This document shows positions 1 to 11,560 of a DNA stretch of 64,000 nt, piece after piece. Within the stretch, counting starts at the first letter, position 1. Every line of letters begins with the position of its first letter. The notes under the pieces were generated by a model, which had not been told where the DNA came from, searched no databases, and was given only the letters and a program-made list of their open reading frames with translations. Where the stretch lies: positions 359,235-423,234 of the forward strand of contig NZ_FOWV01000006.1 of the NCBI RefSeq assembly GCF_900115545.1, given 5' to 3'. The position numbers and the translations under genes were made by a program. The DNA is from Ralstonia sp. NFACC01 (GTDB taxonomy: Bacteria > Pseudomonadota > Gammaproteobacteria > Burkholderiales > Burkholderiaceae).

Positions 1-279
1 GGCGTAGTTCTCGGCCACCGTGGCCGGATGGTGGAAAGTCAGGATCGAGATGGCCGTGCCCAGCCGCAGCCGCTGTGTCTGCGCGGCCAGATGCGACAGG
101 AAGACCGCAGGGTTGGGGACGGCGCCGTACTCGTGAAAGTGATGCTCGGCCACCCAGAAGGTGTCGTAGCCGAGCGCTTCGGCATGACGCGCCTGGGCGA
201 TGACGTCTGCGTAGAGTTGCGGCAGACTGCGGGGCCGGTCGGGGTAGTGGTCCTGCACGGAAAAGATCGACAGCTTCAT
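1..279 (-). CDS. LLM-class flavin-dependent oxidoreductase, N-terminal part (cut by window edge)
   Basis: Reading the minus strand from the ATG at 279 gives 93 codons open to the window edge, beginning MKLSIFSVQDHYPD. The segment WVAEHHFHEYG and the following GTAISILTFHHP stretch are typical of the N-terminal part of the luciferase-like (bacterial luciferase fold) FMN-dependent monooxygenase family. The C-terminal two thirds lie outside the window, so the substrate cannot be judged. It is divergent from the IclR-type regulator at 383, with about 100 bp between the two starts. That regulator could control it, which is inference. Confidence 0.8.
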   Translation of the reverse strand, partial: MKLSIFSVQDHYPDRPRSLPQLYADVIAQARHAEALGYDTFWVAEHHFHEYGAVPNPAVFLSHLAAQTQRLRLGTAISILTFHHPATVAENYA

Positions 280-329
280 GGCGTCTCCAGGTTCGAGGTC
301 TTTTCCAGCGCGCAGGGCCGCCGCGCCGG

Positions 330-357
330 TTGTATCTTTTTACGTAACGCGTATCTT
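330..357 (+). promoter_or_regulatory. Possible promoter/operator with GTATCTT direct repeat
   Basis: In the divergent gap between the flavin oxidoreductase and the IclR gene, TTGTAT (330-335) and TATCTT (352-357) are 16 bp apart and resemble a sigma-70 promoter toward the IclR gene. The heptamer GTATCTT occurs twice, at 332-338 and 351-357, 19 bp apart and so roughly on one face of the helix. An autoregulatory IclR operator is possible. Nothing proves it. Confidence 0.3.
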
Positions 358-382
358 ATAAAGCGACACCCGAGACTTCAAG

Positions 383-1291
383 ATGCCCATCGACGCCCCC
401 CTGCCCCCCGATACATCGCCGGACGAACCGCCCGCAGAAGACGCCGCGCCTGAACGCACCAGCGCCGGCATCCAGTCCGCCGAGATCGCACTGACCGTGC
501 TTTCGGCGATGGCGCATGCCGGTGGCGCACACGCCGTCTCTGAACTGGGCCGGCAGCTCGGCATGCCGCGCGCAAAGGTTCACCGCTATCTGGTGTCGCT
601 GGAACGCATGGGTTTTGTGGAGCAGGATCCTGCCTCGGCCCGCTACCGGCTGGGCGCACAGGCATTGCAGGTCGGGCTGTCGGCGCTGTCCGACGTGGAT
701 TTCGTCCGGGAGGGCAGCAACCTGCTGCCCAAGCTGGCCGAGCGGCTGAACGAAAGCGTGTTTCTGTCGATCTGGACCGCGCGCGGCCCCGTCATCGTGC
801 GCTGGGAAGATAGCGGCCGCCCGGTGGCGGTCAATGTCCGGGTCGGCTCGGTCATGCCGCTGCTGAACTCGGCCACGGGCCAGGCGTGCGCCGCGTGGAT
901 GCCGGAAATCCAGATCGTCTCGCTCATCGACCGCGAACTGCGCGGCCCCGGCGCAGGCAAGGCTGGCCTGACCGACTGGCTGAACTGCCGCGCGCGCTGG
1001 CAGGCGGTGCGGCAGGAAGGCGTGGCGCGCATTGGCGGCACGTTGGTGCACGGCATCGATTCGGTGGCCGTGCCGGTGCTTGATTCACAAGGCAAGCTGG
1101 CGGGGGCGATCACGGCGCTGGGCTTGTCCAGCGTGTTCGATTCCAGCCTGGAAGGGCCCGCCGCGCGGCTGCTGCGCGAGGCCGGGCGGACGCTGTCGCT
1201 GCGCCTGGGGTATCACGGGCAGGCGCTGACAGCGGGTGCCGCGGCACCAAGGCGGGGGCGCCGTCCGAAAACGGCACCCGAATCCGCTTAA
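383..1291 (+). CDS. IclR family transcriptional regulator
   Basis: A 302-residue DNA-binding regulator. An N-terminal winged helix-turn-helix (about residues 30-90, AVSELGRQLGMPRAKVHRYLVSLERMG region) is followed by an IclR effector-binding domain carrying the family motif MPLLNSATG. The C-terminus is a basic RRGRRPK tail. It is convergent with the FAH-family gene, with only three bases between the two stop codons, and divergent from the flavin oxidoreductase. It is clearly paralogous to the IclR gene at 2370, which shares the HRYLVS and LNSATG segments. IclR proteins usually respond to small aromatic or organic acids; the ligand here is unknown. Confidence 0.92.
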   Translation: MPIDAPLPPDTSPDEPPAEDAAPERTSAGIQSAEIALTVLSAMAHAGGAHAVSELGRQLGMPRAKVHRYLVSLERMGFVEQDPASARYRLGAQALQVGLSALSDVDFVREGSNLLPKLAERLNESVFLSIWTARGPVIVRWEDSGRPVAVNVRVGSVMPLLNSATGQACAAWMPEIQIVSLIDRELRGPGAGKAGLTDWLNCRARWQAVRQEGVARIGGTLVHGIDSVAVPVLDSQGKLAGAITALGLSSVFDSSLEGPAARLLREAGRTLSLRLGYHGQALTAGAAAPRRGRRPKTAPESA

Positions 1292-1294
1292 GCC

Positions 1295-2287
1295 TTACGC
1301 CTGCGTGCCCGGGGCAACGACTTCCTGGTCGATCGCCCCGAAAATCGACACGCCATTGGCGTCGAACATCTCGATCTTCACGGTGTCGCCATAGCGCATG
1401 TATTCGGTGACGGGTGCGCCGGATTCGAGGGTTTCCAGCATGCGTTTCTCGGCGATGCACGCGTACCCCTTGCTGCGGTCCACATTGGAAATCGTGCCTG
1501 AGCCGACGATGCTGCCCGCGCGCACGTTGCGCGTCTTGCAGATATGCGCGATCAACTGGCCGAAGTCGAACACCATGTCAGTACCGCACTCGGGCTGGCC
1601 AACCTTCTTGTTGTTCCAGCGCACCGTCATCGGCAGATGCACCTTGCGTTCGCGCCAGGCGCCGCCCAATTCATCGGGCGTGACGGCCACGGGGGAGAAC
1701 GACGTAGCCGGCTTGCTCTGGAAGAAGCCGAAACCCTTGCCCAGCTCCGCCGGAATCAGGTTGCGCAGCGACACATCATTGGCCAGCATGATCAGGCGGA
1801 TGCCCTCGGCAGCGGCGGCCGGCTCGGTGCCCATCGGCACGTCGCCGGTGATGACGGCCACCTCGGCCTCGAAATCGATGCCGAACGCTTCGCTGCGGCA
1901 AACGATGGGGTCATACGCGCCGGCCAAGTCATCCGAGCCGCCCTGGTACATCAGCGGGTCGGTCCAGAACTCGGGGGGCATCTCGGCACCGCGCGCCTTG
2001 CGCACCAGTTCAACGTGGTTCACATAGGCCGAGCCATCGGCCCATTGGTACGCGCGCGGCAGCGGCGCCATGCAGTTTGCGGCGTCGAACGCAAACGGGT
2101 GGCGCGCACGGCCCGCGTTGAGTTGATCGTACAGATCCTGCAACTGCGGTGCATGGAAGGCCCAGTCGTCCAGCGCGCGCTGCAGCGTACCGGCGATGTG
2201 CGTGGCGAAGTGAGCGGTCTTCAGGTCGCGCGAGACCACGGCCAGCTGACCGTCGCGCGAGCCATCCTTGAGGGTGGCGAGTTTCAT
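1295..2287 (-). CDS. Fumarylacetoacetate hydrolase family protein
   Basis: A 330-residue protein with an N-terminal FAH-type domain (MKLATLKDGSRDG start) and a C-terminal FAA_hydrolase domain containing FEAEVAV, the usual acidic metal-ligand region. Such enzymes cleave or decarboxylate beta-diketo acids in aromatic and amino-acid catabolism with a divalent metal. The frame is open 90 codons further upstream, but that extension is low-complexity and overlaps the divergent IclR gene. The ATG at 2287 gives the conserved N-terminus. The gene is flanked on both sides by IclR regulators, which suggests substrate-inducible control. Substrate unknown. Confidence 0.88.
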   Translation of the reverse strand: MKLATLKDGSRDGQLAVVSRDLKTAHFATHIAGTLQRALDDWAFHAPQLQDLYDQLNAGRARHPFAFDAANCMAPLPRAYQWADGSAYVNHVELVRKARGAEMPPEFWTDPLMYQGGSDDLAGAYDPIVCRSEAFGIDFEAEVAVITGDVPMGTEPAAAAEGIRLIMLANDVSLRNLIPAELGKGFGFFQSKPATSFSPVAVTPDELGGAWRERKVHLPMTVRWNNKKVGQPECGTDMVFDFGQLIAHICKTRNVRAGSIVGSGTISNVDRSKGYACIAEKRMLETLESGAPVTEYMRYGDTVKIEMFDANGVSIFGAIDQEVVAPGTQA

Positions 2288-2369
2288 GTGCGTTGTATGA
2301 AAAAAGGCTGCGCGGATGGTACACCTTGCATCGGCTAAACTGGCCCGAACCGATCCATCACCGCTCACC

Positions 2370-3242
2370 ATGTCACCGCTGCCCGCCGACACCGATCTCG
2401 ACCTGGAGTCCGATGCCGATGGCGAGCTGGATGCGCCCGCGCGCTCCGGTATCCAGTCCATCGAAGTCGGCTTCCGGCTGCTGGAAGTGCTCACGCACAC
2501 CGATGGCCCAATGATGCTGCGCGATCTGGCGCGTGCCGCACCCATGAACCCCGCCAAGGCGCACCGCTATCTGGTGAGCTTTGCGCGCCTGGGGCTCGTC
2601 ACGCAAACGCCCGAAGGCCGTTACGACCTGGGGCCATTCGCGCTGGAAATGGGTCTGGTGAGCCTGAACCGGCAAGACCCGATGCGCCGCGCCCGCCCCG
2701 CAGCCGCCGCATTGCGCGACGAGATCGATCACACCATCGGCCTAGCCGTGTGGGGCAACCAGGGCCCGGCCATCGTTCACTGGGAAGAAGCCAGCCATCC
2801 CGTAACAGTCAGCCTGCGCCTGGGCGACGTGATGCCGATGCTGAACTCGGCCACCGGCCGCGTGTTCGGCGCGTACTTGCCGCGCGCGCAGACGCGCTCG
2901 TTCATCCAGCGCGAACTCGACCGCATTACGGCAGCAGGGAATACCCCGAGCGCCGAGAACCCCGAACTGCCGCAAACACTCGAAGCCTACGACGCCATCT
3001 GCGCCGACGTGCGCAAGCACGGCGCTTCGCGCATCCACGGCGGCGTATTGCCGGGCATCAACGCGATGTCGCTGCCTGTGTTCGACGCCAACGGCCAATT
3101 GTGTCTTGTGCTGATCGCGTTGGGCGCACAAAGCACCTTCGACACCACCTGGAGCAGCCCGCTGGAGCGGCGCTTGCGGCTGGCCGCACAACAGCTTTCC
3201 GCCGATCTTGGATACGTTGCACCCAACGCCCCGCAGTCCTGA
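2370..3242 (+). CDS. IclR family transcriptional regulator (paralogue of the 383 gene)
   Basis: A 290-residue IclR protein: winged HTH near residues 35-90 (MMLRDLARAAPMNPAKAHRYLVS region) and an effector domain with MPMLNSATG. The chosen ATG at 2370 opens the MSPLPADTD N-terminus; an in-frame start at 2316 would add 18 residues that run into the divergent promoter region. It is divergent from the FAH-family gene, 82 bp between starts, so that gene is the natural target. Its last 35 bases overlap the start of the next gene. The two paralogues around one enzyme gene may sense related ligands. Confidence 0.9.
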   Translation: MSPLPADTDLDLESDADGELDAPARSGIQSIEVGFRLLEVLTHTDGPMMLRDLARAAPMNPAKAHRYLVSFARLGLVTQTPEGRYDLGPFALEMGLVSLNRQDPMRRARPAAAALRDEIDHTIGLAVWGNQGPAIVHWEEASHPVTVSLRLGDVMPMLNSATGRVFGAYLPRAQTRSFIQRELDRITAAGNTPSAENPELPQTLEAYDAICADVRKHGASRIHGGVLPGINAMSLPVFDANGQLCLVLIALGAQSTFDTTWSSPLERRLRLAAQQLSADLGYVAPNAPQS

Positions 3243-4344
3243 CGAACTGAATACCGACCGCGAGCAACCCCGCAGGCGCCGCTTCTACCGGCTTGGCCGG
3301 TTCGGGCTCGTGCTGCTGGCCGTGCTCGTGCTGCACGTGATTGCCGTCGTGTGGATCGCCCGCAGCCGTCAGGTGACGTGGCCGCCGGCGCCCGAGCAGA
3401 TCATCCCCGCGCTGTTGCTGCATCCCGAGCCCGTACAGCCGCCAACGCCCCCGGCTGCGCCCAAGCCCCGCCCGGCGCCGCCCCGTCCGCGTGCTCAGAC
3501 CCCACCTGCTCCCGCGCCGACACCTACGTCGCCGGCGCCTGATCTGGCAAGCATGGATCCATCCGAATTCACCAGCGCTGGCGCTCAAGCCTCGGGCGAT
3601 ACCGGCGTGGTCAAGGATCTGAGCGGCGAAGGCCCGAGCGGACCGCCTGCCCTGCCGGGCGACGCGTTCTCGCTGCCGCCGTCGACCACGCTGCGGTACG
3701 CCACTTACGTCAACGGCGTACGCAACGAAGATGGCGTGATCCGCTGGGCCACCGATGGCAAAACTTACACGCTTGCCGTGGAAATTCCGTTGCCGCTGTT
3801 CTTCGGCACGCTCGCCTTTCGCAGCGCGGGCACCGTCGGCGCATATGGCCTGACCCCCACACGCTACGAAGAAGTGCGCGGTCGTAGACAGCCCGACGTC
3901 ACCACCTTCCATTACGCGACTGAGCAGAGGCCAGCGTCCGGCGCACAAAGCGCATCGACGGTCACCTTCTCGCGCACGCCAGCCGTGTTGCCGTTGCCCG
4001 AGGGCACGCAAGACCGCTTCAGCGTCTTCCTGCAATTGACCGGACTGGCCCGCGGCGGCCCCGCGCGCATCGCCAGCCCGGGCCTTACGCTGGAATTCCC
4101 GATCGCCGATACCGACAGCGTGGAAGTGGCCCGCGTCCAGCACGTGGGCGAGGAAACCATCGACACTCCGAACGGCACGATTCGTGCACAACACTTCATA
4201 CGACTGCCGCGCCGTGCAGATGACAAACGGCGTGTAGAGATCTGGCTGTCTGCCGATCACGGTTGGCTCCCAGTACGCCTGCGCCAGACCGAGCCCAACG
4301 GCATGCAATTTGATCTGGTCTACCAGTCCCAGGAAGGAGGCTGA
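3208..4344 (+). CDS. DUF3108 domain-containing, proline-rich inner-membrane protein
   Basis: A 378-residue protein. A basic N-terminal segment (RRRR) is followed by a single membrane helix at about residues 30-50 (LVLLAVLVLHVIAVVWIA). Next comes a Pro/Ala-rich linker (about 70-115) reminiscent of TonB, then a C-terminal periplasmic DUF3108 domain (about 145-370). The topology suggests an anchored periplasmic protein whose linker reaches toward the wall or outer membrane. Function unknown. It overlaps the upstream IclR gene by 35 bp and ends two bases before the hydrolase at 4346, so it is probably co-transcribed with both. Confidence 0.8.
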   Translation: MDTLHPTPRSPDELNTDREQPRRRRFYRLGRFGLVLLAVLVLHVIAVVWIARSRQVTWPPAPEQIIPALLLHPEPVQPPTPPAAPKPRPAPPRPRAQTPPAPAPTPTSPAPDLASMDPSEFTSAGAQASGDTGVVKDLSGEGPSGPPALPGDAFSLPPSTTLRYATYVNGVRNEDGVIRWATDGKTYTLAVEIPLPLFFGTLAFRSAGTVGAYGLTPTRYEEVRGRRQPDVTTFHYATEQRPASGAQSASTVTFSRTPAVLPLPEGTQDRFSVFLQLTGLARGGPARIASPGLTLEFPIADTDSVEVARVQHVGEETIDTPNGTIRAQHFIRLPRRADDKRRVEIWLSADHGWLPVRLRQTEPNGMQFDLVYQSQEGG

Positions 4345-4345
4345 C

Positions 4346-5185
4346 ATGGACGCCAACGCCCTCTCCAACTCCGGCACGGTGTGCGCCAACGGCATCGATA
4401 TCCACTACCGCACCGACGGCGCTGATGGCTCATGGGTCTTGCTTGCGCACGCTTTAGGCGTGGACCATCAGTTGTGGAACAGCATCGCCCAACGCTTGGC
4501 CAGCCGCCACCGCGTGCTGCGCTATGACGCACGCGGCCATGGCAAGACCAGCGCGCCGCACGGCGCCTACACGTTGTTCCAATTGGCGGATGATGCGGCC
4601 GGCCTGCTTGATGCGCTGTCGATTGAACAGGCGCATTTCGTTGGTCTGTCGATGGGCGGCATGGTGGGGCAAATTCTGGGGGTACGGCACGCGCATCGGC
4701 TGCTCTCGCTCACGCTGTGCGACACGGTGTGCTACACGCCGGTGTCAGCGCACGCCATGTGGGACGAACGCATCGGCCAAGTCGAAGCGCACGGCATGAG
4801 CGGCATTGTCGAACCCACGATACAGCGCTGGCTCACCACGCCGTTTCGTGAAGCCCATCCCGACGTGGTGGAACGCATTCGCGAGCTGCTGCGCGCCACG
4901 CCACCGCACGGCTATGTCGGTGCATGTCTGGCCATCAAGGCGCTCGACACACGCAGCTCGCTTGCGCGCATCGCTTGCCCAACGCTCGTCATGACAGGTG
5001 AGCAAGACACCGGTGCGCCGGTGGAAGTAGCGCAGGCGATCGCCTCGCACATCCCCGACGCCCGTTTGAAAGTGATTCCCGACGCAGCACACCTGGCCCC
5101 TATCGAACAGGAGGAGGCCTTTCTCGCCGATCTGGATGAGTTCTTCGGGCACGCGGGATGCGGGAGCCAATGTGACACGCCATAA
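4346..5185 (+). CDS. Alpha/beta hydrolase, 3-oxoadipate enol-lactonase-like
   Basis: A 279-residue alpha/beta-hydrolase with the order and length of PcaD. Visible are the nucleophile elbow GLSMGG (Ser102), an acid in GEQDTGAP (Asp221) and a base in DAAHLAP (His249). PcaD hydrolyses 3-oxoadipate enol-lactone in the beta-ketoadipate pathway. No other pca genes are nearby, so a related lactonase or esterase is equally possible. The ATG at 4346 follows AAGGAGG closely, a strong ribosome site that decides the start. It ends the likely operon begun by the IclR gene at 2370. Confidence 0.78.
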   Translation: MDANALSNSGTVCANGIDIHYRTDGADGSWVLLAHALGVDHQLWNSIAQRLASRHRVLRYDARGHGKTSAPHGAYTLFQLADDAAGLLDALSIEQAHFVGLSMGGMVGQILGVRHAHRLLSLTLCDTVCYTPVSAHAMWDERIGQVEAHGMSGIVEPTIQRWLTTPFREAHPDVVERIRELLRATPPHGYVGACLAIKALDTRSSLARIACPTLVMTGEQDTGAPVEVAQAIASHIPDARLKVIPDAAHLAPIEQEEAFLADLDEFFGHAGCGSQCDTP

Positions 5186-5503
5186 GGCCTGATTGCCTTG
5201 TCGATAGTTGCAAGCGCCCCGCACACGGCCCGTCGTCTACCCGCCAAATGGCGGAAGGCCAGTTGCTTCTTTCGATGCAGGAGCGGAAAGGTCTTGTTAC
5301 GCGATCACAACGCACGTCACACATTTCGCCTCGCGTTCGCGAACTTTGTGACCGATCATGAAGCCCAAGGAGCAGATGGGCAGAACGGTCAGGTGACGGG
5401 AGTTGATCGGCCCTTGAAGTCGTGTTGGTGGGCCCCATCTACCCGGTGCAGCAGTAGAGCAGTCCCCACAACAGCAAGACGATTGACGCCTCGGAGGTGC
5501 ACC
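5186..5503. other. 318-bp intergenic region, no gene recognised
   Basis: Nothing coding was found between the hydrolase and the DUF3567 gene. The stretch has mixed composition, no strong hairpin followed by a T-run, and no clear -35/-10 pair. It presumably holds the promoter and leader of the DUF3567 gene. The ribosome site CGGAGG lies just before the ATG at 5504. Confidence 0.4.
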
Positions 5504-5761
5504 ATGCAGATGATCTACAACAGCGACAACTACTGTGTTGTTGAGTTCGGTGTAGACGGCCAACACGCCATGCTGGCAGCGGGCGGCTACGAAATCGTGG
5601 ACAAGAACCTCAAACGCGAGATCTTTCTCGGCGGCGAGCTGGCCGAGCATTTCCGCGAGGATGTGAAAAAGCTGATCGCCAGCGAGCCCACCGTTGAAGA
5701 AGTCGACGACTTTCTCGGCAAATTTGACACGGTGATGACGCAGCCGGTGACGATGCACTAA
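5504..5761 (+). CDS. DUF3567 domain-containing protein
   Basis: An 85-residue acidic protein beginning MQMIYNSDNYCVVEF. It matches the DUF3567 family, which is small, conserved in Burkholderiales and of unknown function. A GGAGG ribosome site precedes the ATG at 5504; an in-frame upstream start at 5198 would add about 100 residues without family resemblance and was rejected. It has no membrane segment or signal peptide. A strong terminator follows directly, so it is the last or only gene of its transcript. Confidence 0.88.
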   Translation: MQMIYNSDNYCVVEFGVDGQHAMLAAGGYEIVDKNLKREIFLGGELAEHFREDVKKLIASEPTVEEVDDFLGKFDTVMTQPVTMH

Positions 5762-5800
5762 CGTACCGCGCGGGCAAAGCAGCCCGCCGACGGATCAACA

Positions 5801-5837
5801 AAAAACGCCCGGAGCATGGCGCTGCCGGGCGTTTTTT
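5801..5837 (+). terminator. Rho-independent terminator (bidirectional)
   Basis: The stem CGCCCGG (5806-5812) pairs with CCGGGCG (5825-5831), preceded by five A and followed by six T. It lies between the convergent DUF3567 and rhodanese genes and can stop transcripts from both sides. Confidence 0.9.
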
Positions 5838-5873
5838 CATGTGTCGATCGACTATCGCGTCGATAGCATGCTT

Positions 5874-6266
5874 CTAGCATTGCTCCCACGGCAGGCCGGC
5901 ATGACGCCAGCCATTGAGCGTGTTGCGATGGCGCGTGCTGTCCAGGTCTCCCTCAAAGCCATGGCGCACGACGTAGATGTCACGGAAACCCGCCTCTTCC
6001 AGCGCGTGCGCCGCAGCCGCCGAGCGATTGCCGCTCCGGCAGATCAGCACAATAGGGCGCTCGATGCCATGGCCGGTCAGTTTGCGCACGGTCGGCACAA
6101 ACTCGGGGTTCACCTCCCAATGCGGGCCGTCGTTCCACGAGACATGATGGGCGCCGGCCGGATGGCCCACGAACAGGTGTTCCATTTCACTGCGGCAGTC
6201 GACAAAAAGCGCGGCGGGCGTACGCTCTAGGAAGGCGTGGGCGTCTGTAGGATCGAGCAATTGCAT
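5874..6266 (-). CDS. Rhodanese-like domain-containing protein
   Basis: A 130-residue single-domain rhodanese. The active-site loop CRSGNR carries the persulfide-forming cysteine, and GHPAGAHHVSWN is the usual substrate-fold segment. Members move sulfane sulfur, often in thiosulfate or cysteine-derived sulfur metabolism. The ATG at 6266 was chosen; a TTG seven codons upstream at 6287 also fits, and neither has a strong ribosome site. It is divergent from the metH N-terminal gene, with about 150 bp between. Confidence 0.88.
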   Translation of the reverse strand: MQLLDPTDAHAFLERTPAALFVDCRSEMEHLFVGHPAGAHHVSWNDGPHWEVNPEFVPTVRKLTGHGIERPIVLICRSGNRSAAAAHALEEAGFRDIYVVRHGFEGDLDSTRHRNTLNGWRHAGLPWEQC

Positions 6267-6418
6267 GGCGGGCGTCAGGGCGGACAAATGGCGTGATGTG
6301 GATTATAGGAGCGCTATTGCCCACAACAGCGGCAAGTCATTGATGCGACTGGTAAAATTCACCTTTGGCCGCAAATTCTGAATATTTGACCGGCCGCAGC
6401 ACCTCGGAGTCCCTCCCC

Positions 6419-7459
6419 ATGACCGCGCCCCTGCCCTACACCCGTGCCGCCAACCTGCCCGCGCTGCTGCGCGAGCGCATCCTGATCCTGGACGGCGCGA
6501 TGGGCACCATGATCCAGCGCTACAAGCTGACGGAGGCGCAATACCGCGGCGAGCGCTTTGCCGACCACCCGATCGACGTGAAGGGCAACAACGAGCTGCT
6601 GGTGCTCACGCGCCCCGACGTCATCCGTGAAATCCACGAGCAGTACCTGGCGGCCGGCGCCGACCTGATCGAAACCAATACCTTCGGTGCGACGACCATC
6701 GCGCAGGAAGACTACAAGATGGCGGAGCTGGCTTACGAGATGAACGTCGTGGCCGCGCGCCTTGCACGCGAGGCCTGCGACAAATACAGCACGCCGGACA
6801 AACCCCGCTTCGTGGCCGGTGCCTTCGGACCGACGCCCAAGACCGCCAGCATTTCGCCCGACGTGAACGACCCGGGCGCCCGCAACGTCAGCTTCGACCT
6901 GCTGCGCGACGCGTACTACGAACAGGGCAAGGCGCTGCTCGAAGGCGGCGCGGACGTGTTCCTCGTCGAGACGATTTTTGACACGCTCAACGCCAAGGCG
7001 GCGCTGTTCGCCATCGATCAGCTGTTCGAAGACACCGGCGAGTGCGTGCCCGTGATGATCTCCGGCACCGTTACCGACGCCTCCGGCCGCATTCTCTCGG
7101 GCCAAACCGTGGAGGCCTTCTGGAACAGCCTGCGCCACGCCAAGCCGATCACCTTTGGCCTGAACTGCGCGCTGGGCGCCGCGTTGATGCGTCCGTACAT
7201 TGCCGAGCTGGCGAAGATTTGCGACACGGCCGTCTCGTGCTACCCGAATGCCGGCCTGCCCAACCCGATGAGCGACACCGGCTTCGATGAAACGCCTGAT
7301 GTCACGTCCAGCCTGGTTGACGAGTTTGCATCGGCCGGCCTGGTGAACCTGGTGGGCGGCTGCTGCGGCACAACGCCAGAGCACATCAAGGCGATTGCCG
7401 AGCGCGTGGCGAACCGCAAACCGCGCGCATGGCCGGGCCAGTACAAAGAAGCCGCTTGA
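6419..7459 (+). CDS. metH: Methionine synthase, homocysteine-binding subunit (split MetH, N-terminal part)
   Basis: A 346-residue protein equal to the first domain of cobalamin-dependent methionine synthase. It has the TIM-barrel opening [11 protein letters not shown], a zinc-cysteine region with GLNCALG, and the paired-cysteine motif [11 protein letters not shown]. The domain binds and activates homocysteine through zinc. The folate, cobalamin and reactivation domains are in a separate gene starting at 7857. The ATG at 6419 matches the usual N-terminus; an in-frame TTG at 6365 lacks support. The stop at 7459 is followed 26 bases later by the VOC gene, so all three genes are likely one transcript. 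Split MetH is known in Burkholderiales. Confidence 0.93.
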   Translation: MTAPLPYTRAANLPALLRERILILDGAMGTMIQRYKLTEAQYRGERFADHPIDVKGNNELLVLTRPDVIREIHEQYLAAGADLIETNTFGATTIAQEDYKMAELAYEMNVVAARLAREACDKYSTPDKPRFVAGAFGPTPKTASISPDVNDPGARNVSFDLLRDAYYEQGKALLEGGADVFLVETIFDTLNAKAALFAIDQLFEDTGECVPVMISGTVTDASGRILSGQTVEAFWNSLRHAKPITFGLNCALGAALMRPYIAELAKICDTAVSCYPNAGLPNPMSDTGFDETPDVTSSLVDEFASAGLVNLVGGCCGTTPEHIKAIAERVANRKPRAWPGQYKEAA

Positions 7460-7485
7460 GCTCAGCCATCGTTCCCGCCATCGAC

Positions 7486-7839
7486 ATGACCGCGCGCATC
7501 GACAGCACCATTCCCGTGCTGGCCTCGCTGGACCTGCAGGAGTCAGCCCGCTTCTATACGGAGCGGCTTGGCTTCAAGCAGGAACTGATCGCAGACGACT
7601 ACCTGATCGTCAGCCGCGATGGCGCTGAGATCCATTTCTGGCTGTGCAACGAGCGCCGCATTGCCGAGCACACCTCGTGCTACCTGCGTGTGCCCAGCAC
7701 GCAGGCCCTGTTTGAAGAATTCACCGCGCGCGGGCTGGAGCTCGCGCCGCCGGCGGTGCGTCCGTGGCGCATGAAAGAGCTCTACGTGATCGACCCGCAC
7801 GGCAACCTGTTGAAGCTCGGCGAATACGCCGCCGCCTGA
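7486..7839 (+). CDS. VOC family protein (glyoxalase/bleomycin-resistance fold)
   Basis: A 117-residue vicinal-oxygen-chelate protein: paired beta-alpha-beta-beta-beta modules with [18 protein letters not shown] and the closing [15 protein letters not shown]. The latter two contain the usual metal-ligand His/Glu positions, and the family resembles bleomycin-binding proteins. The real ligand is unknown. The gene sits exactly between the two halves of the split methionine synthase, 26 bp after the first and 17 bp before the second. Co-transcription is nearly certain from spacing, but no link to methionine synthesis is established. Confidence 0.85.
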   Translation: MTARIDSTIPVLASLDLQESARFYTERLGFKQELIADDYLIVSRDGAEIHFWLCNERRIAEHTSCYLRVPSTQALFEEFTARGLELAPPAVRPWRMKELYVIDPHGNLLKLGEYAAA

Positions 7840-7856
7840 CCGAACCCCGCACCATC

Positions 7857-10583
<2,727 letters not shown>

Positions 10584-10600
10584 TTCTGTGACAAGACGTT

Positions 10601-10631
10601 TAAGACATGGTGTGATCCACACTGTGTCTTA
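10601..10631. repeat. Imperfect 14-bp inverted repeat after metH
   Basis: Arms at 10601-10614 and 10618-10631 pair at 12 of 14 positions around a 3-base loop (core GTGTGATCCACAC). It lies 17 bp after the metH stop. There is no T-run, so it is a weak terminator candidate; a regulatory dyad for the next gene is also possible. Confidence 0.5.
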
Positions 10632-10824
10632 CGTCCACAAACCCTTATCGGCATTGGCTTTGCTGGGGTTTCAAGAGGGGCGATCCTTACATTACAAAGG
10701 CTTACACCCCCTAACAGTCGTAACCGGAAGAGCTCCATAGACTGAACCCATTCACTCAACACACACAGAGTGATGCCGCGACGAATCCTTCGCGTGGCCG
10801 TTCAGAACGAAAGGAGTCTCTTCC

Positions 10825-11250
10825 ATGAACAAGCTGCTGATCTCCCTGTCCGCCATCGCCATCGCTGCTGCTTCGGCTTACGCCAACGCGCAAACCCCGT
10901 CGGCCGGCGCATCGCTGCAAACCAATGGCACGGCTGCCGTGGCTCCGGCGCAAGGCAATACTGGTGCAGGCCTGAAGGCCGATGTGAAGTCGGACGGCGG
11001 CGCCAAGCTGGACACCGAGTCCGCCAAGAGCCAACTGAACACCAAGGCCGAGCACGGCGCCAAGGCCGCGCACGAGCACAAGGCCAAGGCAGAAGCCGGC
11101 GTCGACAAGACCGCCGATAAGGTCGGCAAGTCGGTCAGCAAGACGGAAAAGTCGGCGGAGAAGTCGGGCAAGGCTGCCAAGGCTGAGACCACTCCTGGCC
11201 TGAGCGCCGACGCCGGCGCAAACGCCACGGCCACTACCCAGACCAAGTAA
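10825..11250 (+). CDS. Secreted Lys/Ala-rich low-complexity protein, unknown function
   Basis: A 141-residue protein not recognised as a named family. A clear signal peptide (about residues 1-22, cleavage near AYANA-Q) precedes a mature chain dominated by Ala, Lys, Glu, Thr and Ser. Repeated AK, KS and KT steps (for example KVGKSVSKTEKSAEKSGKAAK) predict a long charged amphipathic helix or disorder, similar in look to LEA-type or YtxH-type stress proteins. AAAGGAG precedes the ATG. It has its own strong terminator at 11302-11330 and so is probably monocistronic. Its neighbours are stress and envelope genes. Confidence 0.75.
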   Translation: MNKLLISLSAIAIAAASAYANAQTPSAGASLQTNGTAAVAPAQGNTGAGLKADVKSDGGAKLDTESAKSQLNTKAEHGAKAAHEHKAKAEAGVDKTADKVGKSVSKTEKSAEKSGKAAKAETTPGLSADAGANATATTQTK

Positions 11251-11301
11251 CACTTCACTACGCGGGATAGCTGGGCACAGTCCGGCACATCCTAGCGACC
11301 C

Positions 11302-11330
11302 CGGGGCGGAACTCTTCCGCCCCGTTTTCT
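11302..11330 (+). terminator. Rho-independent terminator
   Basis: A nine-pair stem, CGGGGCGGA (11302-11310) with TCCGCCCCG (11316-11324), five-base loop, then TTTTCT. It ends the Lys/Ala-rich secreted protein transcript. Confidence 0.93.
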
Positions 11331-11560
11331 TTGGCCGCACGCGCTCAGGCACATGGATTGCTCATTGGCAGGCATCCACATGTTGCGACTCATGCACATT
11401 CCCGAGGTCTTTTATGGAAACGCAGACAACTCCCTCTGAGCGCGCCAGCACGAGGAGCCCCGTTTCGGCGCAACAGTCCGATACAATTGCTGTCGTATCG
11501 AACCAACAAGCGCAGCGCGCGGAGCCGGGCAGCCCGCCCAGCGCGCTCATAAGGAGCAGC

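Noticed and set aside
10601-10631. Inverted repeat after metH as a rho-independent terminator
   Set aside because: The arms pair well but no T-run follows; kept only as an unassigned dyad.
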